DNA of 32,479 bases from Ardenticatena sp. (GCA_015487975.1 WFOS01000024.1:1-32479); one strand, 5' to 3'. Shown: positions 14,622 through 23,668, counted from the stretch's first letter. Made by a program: numbers and translations. Notes: generated from the letters alone by a model not told the origin.

Positions 14622-15779
14622 TTATGCGCTTTGGCGTGTGGTGGCCGTGGTGTGGCGTGCGCGACGAAGAGGAAGCCGCAGGATACATTCTGTGCCCGCC
14701 GGGCTGCTACGGATGTCGAGGGTGCCGCCATGCAATTGTGCAAGCCGGTATGCCAGGTACACCCCAAGGTGGACGCCTTCGCGAATGGCAAGCAATGAGC
14801 GTTTGTGTGCCACTTGGGCGAATGGGTTGAAAATGTGAGGGGATATTTCGTCGGCAATACCTGGTCCCGTATCGCGCACAATGAAGCGGATGCTGGCATC
14901 CGGCATCGGCTCGACCTGGAGCGTAATGTGGGTGCGTTCGGGTGTGTGTCGCCATGCGTTGTCGAGGAGTTCATCCAGGATTTGTATGAGGCGGCGTGCG
15001 TCGGCGTACAGCGTGGGGAGCACCGGTGGGCTGATGATGTCAAACCCTTGCTTCTTTTGCGCATACCGTGGTTGCCATGTTTCGTACAGACGCTTCAGCA
15101 GGTTTTCGATGGAGACGGGCGTAATGAGCAGGTGCAGGCGTTCTGCTTCGAGGCGGGCAAGATCGAGCAAGCGGGCGGCAAGGATGTTCATCTGCTCCAA
15201 TTCCTGCTGGGCCGCTTGGAGTGGGTGGTACTGGTCTGGGCTGAGTGGGCCAAAATCACCATCGAGCAGCATTTCGATGGTGCCATTGAGCACGGTCAGT
15301 GGCCAGCGCAATTGGTGTGCCAGGGCCGCCAGAAACAACGTTCTGTGGCGGTGTTGGGCTTCCTGTTCGCGGTGTGCCCGTTCCAAGGCCATGCGGTATT
15401 TCCCAATATCACCCTGGGTGCGTTGTTGTTCGGCTTGCAGGGCGGTGATACGTTGGCGCAATCGCTCGCGTTCGGTGCTGTCACGGATCACCAGGAGCCA
15501 GGAGCGTGGTTCTTTGATCAATCGAATGCTATATTCGAGCCAGCGCTGGTGCGGCGGCTTTCCTGTTGGAAGAATCATATGCACCGGGCGCCCACGCTGT
15601 GCGAGCATGAGCAAATCAGGTTTTTGCGAGACAAAGGGTGCACAGGCGGCCAATGTGTCGCCATCTGGAATGAGATGTGAGGCGCCCCCAGCTTCGATTT
15701 TCGCACCTTGTGGTGTAAAGCGAACGTAAGCAAATGAAAGCGTTTCCGCTAATGTCTCGAGGAGAAAATCAGTCGGCAT
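14622..15779 (-). CDS. Sensor histidine kinase
   Basis: A 385-residue kinase with no membrane helix, so it is probably cytosolic. A divergent PAS-like sensor region (about 1-100) leads by a coiled coil (105-145) to the HisKA domain with phospho-acceptor His155 in ALAHQLRWPL. The HATPase domain shows an N-box (ELLDNAWRHT), G1 (DTGPGIA) and F-box (NPFAQVA). The G2 region reads REGVHLGVYLA and lacks the usual GxGLGL, and the H-box has Gln rather than Glu after the His. The start at ATG 15779 has GAGG 6 bases upstream. A longer frame from GTG 15905 begins inside a terminator hairpin and is rejected. Its likely partner is the adjacent response regulator. Confidence 0.88.
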   Translation of the reverse strand: MPTDFLLETLAETLSFAYVRFTPQGAKIEAGGASHLIPDGDTLAACAPFVSQKPDLLMLAQRGRPVHMILPTGKPPHQRWLEYSIRLIKEPRSWLLVIRDSTERERLRQRITALQAEQQRTQGDIGKYRMALERAHREQEAQHRHRTLFLAALAHQLRWPLTVLNGTIEMLLDGDFGPLSPDQYHPLQAAQQELEQMNILAARLLDLARLEAERLHLLITPVSIENLLKRLYETWQPRYAQKKQGFDIISPPVLPTLYADARRLIQILDELLDNAWRHTPERTHITLQVEPMPDASIRFIVRDTGPGIADEISPHIFNPFAQVAHKRSLLAIREGVHLGVYLAYRLAQLHGGTLDIRSSPAGTECILRLPLRRARHTTATTRQSA

Positions 15780-15833
15780 GTTCGGCCTCGGTGCGAATGT
15801 GAATGTTGAAAGGTTTGCAGATAGGGTGCTTTC

Positions 15834-15862
15834 AGTGTAAGAGGAGAATGTTACAGTGCCTA
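15834..15862 (-). promoter_or_regulatory. Possible promoter of the histidine kinase gene
   Basis: On the minus strand TAGGCA (15862-15857) and TACACT (15839-15834) have 17-base spacing. They lie between the terminator of the response-regulator gene and the kinase start. The -35 is weak. Confidence 0.4.
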
Positions 15863-15882
15863 TTACTAGTGCGGAAGAAAAC

Positions 15883-15913
15883 AAAAAACGCATATTGGTG
15901 GACACAATATGCG
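15883..15913 (-). terminator. Intrinsic terminator between response regulator and kinase
   Basis: On the minus strand CGCATATTG and CAATATGCG pair perfectly around a 7-base loop (15889-15913) and are followed by six T residues. The structure lies 28 bases past the response-regulator stop codon and before the kinase gene. Confidence 0.85.
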
Positions 15914-15941
15914 GTCGTAGCCAGTTGGGTGTGCGGGCGGC

Positions 15942-16685
15942 TCAATCCGGTTCGATGGCGAAACGATAGCCGATGCCGCGTTCCGTTTTGATGTAGCGTG
16001 GTTTGGAAGGGGTCGGTTCGATTTTGTGCCGCAAACGGTGGACATGGACGCGCAGCGAATCTTCGAAGACTTCTTCCATAGGCCACAGCCGGCGAATCAG
16101 AAAATCATGCGACACAGGGCGCCCGGCGTTGCGCATCAGAATGTAGAGCAGCTTGGTTTCGGTGGGTGTCAGCGGCACTTCTTTGCCCTCTACCAGCGCA
16201 CGTTGATGCCCAAAATCAACCGCGAGATGCTCGTCCACCTGAATGATAGGGTTGAGTGTGTAGCGAAAATCACCAATGCGGCGCAACACGCGGTTGATAC
16301 GTGCCACGAGTTCGCGCGGGCTGAATGGTTTGGTCACGTAATCCTCGGCGAAGAGTTGGATACCTTCGACGATGGTATCTTCTTCGTCAACCGCCGTGAG
16401 GAAGATGACTGGTACATCGCTGAACGCTTGTAGGCGGCGGCTCAGATCGAACCCGTCCATTCCCGGCATGTTGATGTCGAGGAGCGCAAGATGGGGCAAC
16501 CCCTTTTGTTGGATGAGCGTCAACGCTTCGTGCCCAGATTGCGCACTCATCACCTCGAAGCCAGACTGTTCGAGCTTCCGTCGCACCAATTCCAGAATGA
16601 ATGGATCGTCATCGACGATCAAAATGCGGTAGAAAGGTGATGTCGTGCCATTCGATTGAGTAGAAAAAAGCCTTGTGTCGTTCAT
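15942..16685 (-). CDS. OmpR-type response regulator
   Basis: A 247-residue two-domain response regulator. The receiver has the acidic pocket Asp25-Asp26, the phosphorylation site Asp70 (LALLDINMPGMDG), Thr97 and Lys119 (YVTKPF). A winged-helix DNA-binding domain of the OmpR/PhoB family follows (VPLTPTETKLLYILM, then RVHVHRLRHKIE and ERGIGYRF). The start at ATG 16685 is chosen because the receiver needs only a short lead and GGAG lies upstream, though at a long 13-base distance. In-frame ATG codons at 16706 and 16754 have no better signal, and the latter lies at the promoter. It likely pairs with the kinase downstream; the stimulus and targets are unknown. Confidence 0.92.
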   Translation of the reverse strand: MNDTRLFSTQSNGTTSPFYRILIVDDDPFILELVRRKLEQSGFEVMSAQSGHEALTLIQQKGLPHLALLDINMPGMDGFDLSRRLQAFSDVPVIFLTAVDEEDTIVEGIQLFAEDYVTKPFSPRELVARINRVLRRIGDFRYTLNPIIQVDEHLAVDFGHQRALVEGKEVPLTPTETKLLYILMRNAGRPVSHDFLIRRLWPMEEVFEDSLRVHVHRLRHKIEPTPSKPRYIKTERGIGYRFAIEPD

Positions 16686-16724
16686 GATTGCTCTTGGTCT
16701 CCTCATCGAGAATGGACCAATCCA

Positions 16725-16753
16725 AATATAAATCGAAAGGGCCATTCTGTCCA
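16725..16753 (-). promoter_or_regulatory. Promoter of the response-regulator gene
   Basis: On the minus strand TGGACA (16753-16748) and TATATT (16730-16725) are separated by exactly 17 bases, about 40 bases before the start codon. Confidence 0.65.
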
Positions 16754-16866
16754 TGTGCCTTTTGGGCTACGCATTTTTTTCAACACGGATGCGTGGCAAG
16801 TAGCAGGTAATCAGCTGGGCACCTCTACGCCAACAATCTGGAATGTATTCAATTGGTGTATTCGGA

Positions 16867-16895
16867 TTGACAACTGTCATTGGCTTTGTTAGCAT
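16867..16895 (+). promoter_or_regulatory. Promoter of the BMP-importer operon with possible operator
   Basis: A perfect TTGACA (16867-16872) and TAGCAT (16890-16895) have 17-base spacing. TGACA-AC-TGTCA (16868-16879) is an inverted repeat lying over the -35. Just upstream TGTATTC occurs twice, about 13 bases apart. The layout suggests substrate-responsive repression, but the regulator is not in the window. Confidence 0.6.
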
Positions 16896-16977
16896 ACACA
16901 ACACTCTTGCTCGCCGTGGCTGCCGTTTGTCCCCAAGGTGTGCTGGTCTCAAGCAGAACAAGTGAAAGGAGCCTGCT

Positions 16978-18300
16978 ATGCGTGCTGTATCCTTTGCTGC
17001 GATTTTCCGTCGTTTGGCGGTATTGGCCCTCTTGTTGCTCATGGCACTCTTTACCACGATGTGTGGCGGTTCCACGAGCGGTGGTGGGGAGAGTGCTCCC
17101 TCGGAGGAGGCGGCTTCCTCGGAAGAATCTTCTTCGCAAGAAAGTACGCCCACGATGGAATCCGTGGCGACGCTTGCGATCGAGCATTTTAGTGTCATCG
17201 AAGGCACCACTTGGTCGGGGGCGCACCACCGCGCTGGGCAACGGGTGGCGGAAAAGTACCCCACGGTCGAGTACATCTATCGCGAAGAAGTAGGCCCTGA
17301 TGGGACGGTGCCCTTTGCCGAGGAGCTCATCACAGGCGAAGGCGCGGACATCGTGGTTGGGAATGCCGAGTTCATGGGGCTGCCACTTGTCGAACTGGCC
17401 GACAAGTACCCCGATGTCTATTTTGCCTCGGTCATTGCCAGCGACCTGACGACTCGCCCCAACTTCATTCGCTTCTTCCCACGCCAGTATCAGGCGCTTT
17501 ATCTCGAAGGGCTGATTGCCGGTGCGCTGACACAGACTGGCAACATTGGCGTGGTCTCGGCCTTCCCATCGGTGCAGGTGATCCGCCGCCAAGCTGGTTT
17601 TACGCTGGGTGTGCAAGATGCCGCGGCGTTGCTTGGCAAAGACGTCAACATTTACGTGAAGTACGTGGGTGATTGGTACAACCCCACCGAAGAACGTGAC
17701 ATTGCCACGACACTTGTTGAGCAGTACAACGTGGACGTTCTAACCCAGCAGACCGATTCTGGCTCGCCATTGGATGTTGCTGGGGAACAGGGCATCTGGT
17801 ATGTCGGTAAGGATATGGACATCGTTGGCGAATATGGCTGGGGTGGGCTGAAAACCGTGGCCGTCTCGTTCGACACCCGCTGGGAAGTGATTTACGACCG
17901 CATGGTCAAGGATTGGCTCGCCCGCGATCGTCAACCTATCAACGTGCTCTACCTGGGCATGGACGACCAGATGGTGCTGGCCGATGGGACGCGCATTTCC
18001 ACTGTGGACATCATGAACGATGGCAAGGTGGGGGTAGAGGCGATTAGCCCCAATGCGCGCGATCTCATCCCACAAGAGATCGTGGACCTGGTGGCCGCGC
18101 GGCGCGACCAGATGATGAAGGGTGTCTGGGACCCCTTCTTTGCGCATGAGTTCGTGAGCAACGGCACGGGGCTCGAATTGGAAGGACTGAGCGTGCCGCC
18201 GGCAGGTGAAGTCGTCAAGCCAGCCAACGAAATGCCCGACGATGCCTGGTTGCTCTCCAAATTCAACTTCGACTTGGCGGGAATCAACATCCTCGAATAA
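16978..18300 (+). CDS. BMP-family substrate-binding lipoprotein of an ABC importer
   Basis: A 440-residue lipoprotein of the basic membrane protein (BMP/Med) family, whose members bind nucleosides or nucleobases for ABC importers. The signal peptide ends in LFTTMCGG with lipidation Cys29; Met just before the Cys is unusual. A Ser/Glu-rich linker (about 33-58) is followed by the binding domain with typical ADIVVGNAEFMG and KYPDVYFASV segments. AAAGGAG lies 6 bases before the ATG. It is first of a four-gene transporter set with the ATPase and two permeases downstream. A purine, pyrimidine or related heterocycle is the likely ligand, from family knowledge and the catabolic genes downstream. Confidence 0.9.
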   Translation: MRAVSFAAIFRRLAVLALLLLMALFTTMCGGSTSGGGESAPSEEAASSEESSSQESTPTMESVATLAIEHFSVIEGTTWSGAHHRAGQRVAEKYPTVEYIYREEVGPDGTVPFAEELITGEGADIVVGNAEFMGLPLVELADKYPDVYFASVIASDLTTRPNFIRFFPRQYQALYLEGLIAGALTQTGNIGVVSAFPSVQVIRRQAGFTLGVQDAAALLGKDVNIYVKYVGDWYNPTEERDIATTLVEQYNVDVLTQQTDSGSPLDVAGEQGIWYVGKDMDIVGEYGWGGLKTVAVSFDTRWEVIYDRMVKDWLARDRQPINVLYLGMDDQMVLADGTRISTVDIMNDGKVGVEAISPNARDLIPQEIVDLVAARRDQMMKGVWDPFFAHEFVSNGTGLELEGLSVPPAGEVVKPANEMPDDAWLLSKFNFDLAGINILE

Positions 18301-18311
18301 GTTGCGCCGAT

Positions 18312-18346
18312 GCCCCCATGCGTTCGTGCTGCATGGGGGCGTTTTG
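18312..18346 (+). terminator. Intercistronic hairpin between lipoprotein and ATPase genes
   Basis: GCCCCCATGC (18312-18321) and GCATGGGGGC (18331-18340) pair perfectly around 9 bases and are followed by GTTTTG. It lies 11 bases past the lipoprotein stop. It looks like a partial terminator or transcript-protecting hairpin, which would give more binding protein than ATPase, as is common in importer operons. Confidence 0.7.
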
Positions 18347-18368
18347 TATCGACGACCTAGGAGAAGCC

Positions 18369-19955
18369 ATGTTCGGACGACGCACACCTGCAAATGATTT
18401 GGCCGACGAATTTTGGGCGAACGTGCAGCCCGGCGAGGTCTTACTACGTGCGCAGGGGATCACCAAGCGTTTCCCCGGCGGGGTCGTCGCCAACGATCAC
18501 ATCGATTTCGAGATTCGTGCCCAAGAAGTTCACGCCTTGCTGGGGGAAAATGGCGCGGGCAAAACCACGCTGATGAGCATTCTCTTCGGCTTGCTGCAAC
18601 CCGACGAGGGCGAAATCTACTTGCGTGGGCACCCCGTGCGCTTCTCTTCTCCGCAAGATGCCATCCGCTATGGGATTGGCATGGTGCATCAGCACCGCAA
18701 GTTGGTGCCGGCGCATACCGTGCTGGAAAACATCTTGTTGGGGCATCCCAAAGCCCGTGGGGTGTTGAACGTGCGCGAAGCTGCCGAAGAGGTCGCTGCC
18801 ATCGCCGAAATGTATGGCTTCAATCTCGATCTGTATGCCCGGGTGTGGCAATTGACCGAAGGTGAAAAGCAAGCCGTCGAAATCGTGAAGGCGCTCTATC
18901 GTGGCGCGCACATCCTCATCATGGACGAACCAACGTCGGCGCTGACACCTGTCGAGACCGACCGACTGCTGGAAGCGATCGAGCGCATGACCGCCAACAA
19001 CCTGGGGGTGGTGCCTTTCATCACCCACAAAATGCCCATCATCTTCCGCATCAGCGACCGTGTGACGATCTTGCGGCGCGGACGTGTGGTGGCCACGCTC
19101 CCCACACGCGACACCAACGAGCGCGAATTGGCGCAACTGCTGGTGGGGCGCGAAGTCTTGTTCGACATCCAGAAACCGCCAGCCACGCCGGGTGACGTGG
19201 TGGTTGAGGTCGAACATGTGACGGCTCGCAATGACAAGGGGGGCCTTGCGCTCAACGATGTCTCGTTCAGCCTGCGCGCTGGGCAGGTGCTGGGCGTTGC
19301 TGGTGTCGCTGGCAATGGTCAACACGAGCTGGCAGAAGTGCTGGCGGGCTTGCGTCCCGTGGAACATGGGCGTATCCGCTTCCTGGGGCGTGACATCACG
19401 ACCGCCTCTGTCCTCGAACGCTGGCAACTTGGCATCGGGTACACGCCTGCCGAACGGACCGAGGTCGGGTCGATTGGCGATTTTACACTCGTCGAAAATG
19501 TCACGCTCAACTACTTCTGGGACGAACGCTATGTGCAAAACGGGCTCTTGAACGAGAAAAAGTTGCGTGCATTGACCGAATCCATCATCGAGACATACCA
19601 GGTGGTGACGCCGAGCCCGGATGTCAAAGCCAAAACGCTTTCTGGCGGCAACTTGCAAAAAGTCATCATGGGGCGTGTGCTGTCGCGCCAGCCCAAACTG
19701 GTGATTGCCAACTTGCCCGCCCAAGGACTGGATATTGGGGCCACCGAATTCGTGCAGCGTCGGTTGCTGGATGCGCGCGCCGCTGGTGCGGCGGTCATCC
19801 TCATCTCCGAAGATCTGGACGAGATTTTGATGCTGAGCGACATTATCGCGCCCATGTACGAAGGGCGTATCGTGCAACTGATTCCCGCCGAGCAAGCTGA
19901 CAAAGAGACGATTGGTGCCATGATTGCCGGCGGTCGAACGAGGGCGAACGCATGA
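18369..19955 (+). CDS. Nucleoside/sugar-type ABC importer, double ATP-binding protein
   Basis: A 528-residue ATPase with two ABC domains, as in RbsA/NupO-type carbohydrate and nucleoside importers. Domain 1 has Walker A GENGAGKTT (59-67), a signature written LTEGEKQ and Walker B ILIMDEPTSAL. Domain 2 has a degenerate Walker A (GVAGNGQHEL), the canonical signature LSGGNLQK and a divergent Walker B (VIANLPAQGLD). Asymmetric sites are usual in this family. The start at ATG 18369 follows AGGAG by 5 bases; upstream in-frame starts fall inside the hairpin. Its stop overlaps the next permease start (ATGA), which implies tight coupling. Confidence 0.93.
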   Translation: MFGRRTPANDLADEFWANVQPGEVLLRAQGITKRFPGGVVANDHIDFEIRAQEVHALLGENGAGKTTLMSILFGLLQPDEGEIYLRGHPVRFSSPQDAIRYGIGMVHQHRKLVPAHTVLENILLGHPKARGVLNVREAAEEVAAIAEMYGFNLDLYARVWQLTEGEKQAVEIVKALYRGAHILIMDEPTSALTPVETDRLLEAIERMTANNLGVVPFITHKMPIIFRISDRVTILRRGRVVATLPTRDTNERELAQLLVGREVLFDIQKPPATPGDVVVEVEHVTARNDKGGLALNDVSFSLRAGQVLGVAGVAGNGQHELAEVLAGLRPVEHGRIRFLGRDITTASVLERWQLGIGYTPAERTEVGSIGDFTLVENVTLNYFWDERYVQNGLLNEKKLRALTESIIETYQVVTPSPDVKAKTLSGGNLQKVIMGRVLSRQPKLVIANLPAQGLDIGATEFVQRRLLDARAAGAAVILISEDLDEILMLSDIIAPMYEGRIVQLIPAEQADKETIGAMIAGGRTRANA

Positions 19956-21052
19956 CATTGACAGGCTATCGCATTCGAGTGGTTCGACGCGCAACATTGC
20001 CCGCATGGGAAGCGGCTCTGTTTTCGCTGCTCGCGCTGGTGGTGGGGCTCTTTTTGTTCGGCTTCGTCTTCATCTTTGCCGATGCCAGCCCACAGCAAGC
20101 GTATCGCGAGATTTTTCGCTATGCCTTTTTCAACCCCAATGGTTTGCGCCTGTCATTGAGCCGTTTCATCTTTCTGACACTCTGCACCTATGCCTTCATC
20201 GTGCCATTGCGAGCGGGGGAATGGAACATTGGCATGACAGGGCAGCTCTACATCGGGGCCCTTACGGGCTATGGCGTCGTCTATCTCTTTGGGGGGAAGA
20301 CGTCGCCGAACGTGCCGCTTTCGCCTTGGGTCGTCTTACCGCTGATGATTGGCGCATCCATGTTGGGCGGTGCGCTCTGGGGGGGCATCGCTGGCTGGCT
20401 GAAAGGCCGTTGGGATGTCAACGAAATCGTCGTCACGATGATGCTCAACTTCATCGCCTTTTGGATCGTCTCACATACCATCAAGGATGGCGGCATCTTC
20501 ATGAACCCTGGCGGACGTGGTGAAGGGTTTACGTTGCCCACCTCGCTTCGCGCACCATTGATTGGCGGTGTTCCCTTCACCATTCTCTTGGTGTTGGGGC
20601 TGGCATTTGGCATCGACCTGCTCTTTCGGCGTACCAGCCTTGGCTATCAGATTCGGGCTGTGGGGTTGGGCCCCAAAGCGGCTCGCTATGCTGGCGTGAA
20701 CGTCCCACGCATCTCGCTGGTGGTTTTTCTGCTGGGGGGCGCGATTGCGGGGCTTGCGGCGTACCACTACTTCGCGGCAGTACCCGGCGTCTACAAAATC
20801 GCTCGCGATTACAACACCATCGGCGATTTGGCGTTTTTCGGCATCATTTGCGGCTTGATTGCGCAAGGGAATGCGCTAGCAACGTTGCCGGTGGCGCTCC
20901 TCTTCGGGGGGCTTTCGATTGGTGGGCGCTTTGCGCAGGGAAAGTTGCACCTGGGTTTTGGGGTGGATTACGCCCTTATGGGGGTGTTGATGATCATTCT
21001 CGTGGCGTTTCAGTTTTTCTACCGCTATCGCCTCATTGTCGATCGGGCATAA
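19952..21052 (+). CDS. ABC importer permease, first subunit (BPD_transp_2)
   Basis: A 366-residue polytopic membrane protein with about nine hydrophobic segments, of the branched-chain/nucleoside permease family (NupP-like). The conserved loop GLGPKAARYAGVNVPR (about 236-251) is the ATPase-contact EAA-like region. The start codon overlaps the ATPase stop by 4 bases. It forms a heterodimeric channel with the permease that follows 12 bases later. Confidence 0.92.
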   Translation: MTLTGYRIRVVRRATLPAWEAALFSLLALVVGLFLFGFVFIFADASPQQAYREIFRYAFFNPNGLRLSLSRFIFLTLCTYAFIVPLRAGEWNIGMTGQLYIGALTGYGVVYLFGGKTSPNVPLSPWVVLPLMIGASMLGGALWGGIAGWLKGRWDVNEIVVTMMLNFIAFWIVSHTIKDGGIFMNPGGRGEGFTLPTSLRAPLIGGVPFTILLVLGLAFGIDLLFRRTSLGYQIRAVGLGPKAARYAGVNVPRISLVVFLLGGAIAGLAAYHYFAAVPGVYKIARDYNTIGDLAFFGIICGLIAQGNALATLPVALLFGGLSIGGRFAQGKLHLGFGVDYALMGVLMIILVAFQFFYRYRLIVDRA

Positions 21053-21064
21053 GAGAGGGCGCAT

Positions 21065-21940
21065 ATGCTTGCTTTTTTCTTGCGTAGCCTGGAAGCAGCG
21101 ATGATTTTCACCTTCGCTGGTGTGGGCGAACTCGTAGATCAGCGCGGCGGTGTGCTCAACGTGGGTGTCGAAGGCATCATGCTCTTTGGAGCGACGCTCG
21201 GCTTCATCGTTACCAAAACCACAGGCAGTTATACGCTCGGCTTCGTCGTTGGCGTGTTGGTTGGGGCGTTGCTGGGGCTGTTGCATGCCTTTTTCTCCGT
21301 TACCCTACGGGTCGACCAGGTGGTGAGCGGTATGGGGATCTGGATCTTTGGTTTTGGTATCACCACCTACATCGGCAGTGCCTACACAGGCCCGTTGGGA
21401 TTGGAGCGCTTGCCGACGATTGGTGGCCTTTCGCCCTTTTTCTTCGTGGCTGTGGCGCTTGTGGGGGTGGTGTGGTTCGTGCTCGACAAAACCAGTTGGG
21501 GGTTGGCTGTGCGTTCCGTTGGCGAAGCCCCCGACGTTGCCGATGTCTCGGGCATCAGCGTGACGCGCATTCGCTACGCATGCACCATCTTTGGAGGCGC
21601 ATTGGCAGGCTTCGCCGGCGCGCTCTACGCACTCTACTACAACCCCGTCTGGAATTACAACTTCCTCATGGGGTGGGGGTTCATCGCGTTGGCATTGGTC
21701 TTTTTCTCCATGTGGAACCCCATCCTTCTGTTGGGGGGCGCCATCTTGTTTGGAACACTCTGGCAACTCTCTCTCAACCCTGAACTGCTCTTGCCGGGGC
21801 TTTTCTCGCGCTACATCTGGCGCACCGTACCGTTCATCGTCACCATTTTGGTGTTGGTGTTGATCTCGACCGACTGGTTCCGCAGCCGATGGGGGGGCGC
21901 TCGCCCACAGGCGCTTGGTGAGCCATATGTGAAAGAATGA
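21065..21940 (+). CDS. ABC importer permease, second subunit (BPD_transp_2)
   Basis: A 291-residue polytopic membrane protein related to NupQ-type permeases. DQRGGVLNVGVEGIMLFGA near residue 27 and RSVGEAPDVADVSGISV near 157 are family-typical; the second is the ATPase-contact loop. It is shorter than its partner, as usual for such pairs. Its stop overlaps an upstream in-frame ATG of the next gene, tying the importer genetically to the fdrA/allF-like gene. Confidence 0.92.
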   Translation: MLAFFLRSLEAAMIFTFAGVGELVDQRGGVLNVGVEGIMLFGATLGFIVTKTTGSYTLGFVVGVLVGALLGLLHAFFSVTLRVDQVVSGMGIWIFGFGITTYIGSAYTGPLGLERLPTIGGLSPFFFVAVALVGVVWFVLDKTSWGLAVRSVGEAPDVADVSGISVTRIRYACTIFGGALAGFAGALYALYYNPVWNYNFLMGWGFIALALVFFSMWNPILLLGGAILFGTLWQLSLNPELLLPGLFSRYIWRTVPFIVTILVLVLISTDWFRSRWGGARPQALGEPYVKE

Positions 21941-21954
21941 AGAAGGAGTCTCCC

Positions 21955-23664
21955 GTGTCTCACGTGCAAACCGACATTCGTCAAGGCGCTTATTACGACT
22001 CCGTGGTTTTGATGCAGTTGCAGCGTGCTTTGCTCGACGAACCCGGCGTGCTCGATGCCGGTGTCGTCATGGGGACCGATGCGAACAAAGACATTCTGGC
22101 GCAAAATGGCTTGCTCACAGATGAAGCCCGTGCTGCCAATCCCGAAGACCTGGTGATTGCCATCCGCGCCGAAACCGAGGCCGCCGCCCACGCAGCACTG
22201 GCGCGTGTGGATGACCTCTTGCAGCGCCGACAGGCGCAGACACATGCCATCTACCGCCCTCGCTCGTTGGAAGGGGCGCTCCGCCAACGGCCCGACGCCG
22301 AATGGGTCTTGATCTCCGTGCCCGGACGCTATGCTGCGAGTGTGGCACGCGAAGCCTTGCGTCTCGACCGCCACGTCTTTCTGTACAGCGACAATGTGCC
22401 GCTGGAAGAGGAAATCGCTTTGAAGCGTGATGCGGCCGCAAAAGGCTTGCTCGTCATGGGGCCGGACTGTGGCACGGCGATTGTCAATGGTGTGGGACTA
22501 GGCTTTGCCAACAAGGTGCGTCGCGGGCCCATCGGCATGGTCGCCGTATCCGGTACGGGCTTGCAAGAAGTGAGCACGCGCATCCATCACCTCGGAAGTG
22601 GGATCACGCATGCGTTTGGCACGGGCTCGCGCGACCTGCGTGCCGATGTGGGGGCTCTCACAACTGTACAAGCCCTCGATATTCTGGCACGTGATCCGGC
22701 GACGCGGGTCATCGTCCTCGTTTCCAAACCGCCCGATCCCGCCATCGTGGACGAGGTGTTGCAGGCGGCGCGTGCGACCAACAAACCGACGGTCGTCAAC
22801 TTCATTGGCTACGAACCGCCACGTGAACAGGATGGCACGCTCTTTTTCGCCCGCACATTGGCCGAAACGGCCGAGCGCGCCGTGCGCTTGGTAGAATCCA
22901 CACCCGCCGTCGCCGAACCGCCCGACACAAGTGGGTTTGCCACGAAGCAACGCTTTTTGCGCGGGCTCTACTCAGGCGGCACACTGGCCTACGAAGCGCT
23001 TCTGCTCTTGCGCGACTACCTGCCCGCCGTCTATTCCAACGCCCCACTCGACCCAGCCTATGCGCTCGACGACCCGACGACGACGCGCGACCACACCGTG
23101 CTCGACCTGGGCGCAGACGAGTTCACCGTCGGGCGTCTGCACCCCATGATCGACAACGACTTGCGCTTGCGCTTCTTAGCCCGCGAAGCCGCCGACCCCA
23201 CGGTTGCCGTCATTCTGCTGGATGTGGTGCTCGGCTATGGGGCGCACCCCAACCCCGCTGCGGACCTTGCCCCTGCGATCGAGCAGGCCCGTGCGACTGC
23301 GGCTGCCGAAGGGCGGCGTTTGGAGATAGGCGTGGTGGTCGTAGGGACCGAGGATGATCCCCAGAACAGCGCCGAGCAAATGGCGCAGTTCGAGCAAGCG
23401 GGAGCGCGGCTCTTCCCTACCAACGCCGATGCCGTGCGCTGGGCTGGGGCGCTTGTCCAGCGCCTTGCGCTTCACCATACCATCCGTCCCGTGGATGTGG
23501 CACGGCTCGAAAAACCGTTCGCTGCTATCAACGTCGGCATCGAAACATTCTACCAGAGCATGGAAGCCCAGGGCGTCCCTGTTGTGTGGGTGGATTGGCG
23601 GCCGCCCGCCGGGGGCAATGAACGGCTCATGTCGATTTTGGAGCGGATGAAACGCAAGGCATAG
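21955..23664 (+). CDS. fdrA: FdrA-family protein, oxamate carbamoyltransferase AllF-like subunit
   Basis: A 569-residue FdrA-family protein with the fold of succinyl-CoA synthetase alpha chains. GLLVMGPDCGTAIV (164-177), a VAVSGTGLQE segment and HAFGTGSRDL are characteristic. In E. coli FdrA (AllF) acts with YlbE (AllG) and YlbF (AllH) as the carbamoyltransferase that converts oxalurate and phosphate to oxamate and carbamoyl phosphate. Both partners are encoded downstream here. The start is GTG 21955, with AAGGAG 6 bases upstream; ATG 21937 overlaps the permease stop but lacks such a signal. The real substrate here may differ, since no allantoin genes are present. Confidence 0.88.
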   Translation: MSHVQTDIRQGAYYDSVVLMQLQRALLDEPGVLDAGVVMGTDANKDILAQNGLLTDEARAANPEDLVIAIRAETEAAAHAALARVDDLLQRRQAQTHAIYRPRSLEGALRQRPDAEWVLISVPGRYAASVAREALRLDRHVFLYSDNVPLEEEIALKRDAAAKGLLVMGPDCGTAIVNGVGLGFANKVRRGPIGMVAVSGTGLQEVSTRIHHLGSGITHAFGTGSRDLRADVGALTTVQALDILARDPATRVIVLVSKPPDPAIVDEVLQAARATNKPTVVNFIGYEPPREQDGTLFFARTLAETAERAVRLVESTPAVAEPPDTSGFATKQRFLRGLYSGGTLAYEALLLLRDYLPAVYSNAPLDPAYALDDPTTTRDHTVLDLGADEFTVGRLHPMIDNDLRLRFLAREAADPTVAVILLDVVLGYGAHPNPAADLAPAIEQARATAAAEGRRLEIGVVVVGTEDDPQNSAEQMAQFEQAGARLFPTNADAVRWAGALVQRLALHHTIRPVDVARLEKPFAAINVGIETFYQSMEAQGVPVVWVDWRPPAGGNERLMSILERMKRKA

Positions 23665-23668
23665 GTGC

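Noticed and set aside
15780-15905. N-terminal extension of the histidine kinase from GTG 15905
   Set aside because: The GTG lies inside the terminator hairpin of the upstream gene and lacks a ribosome binding site; ATG 15779 has one.
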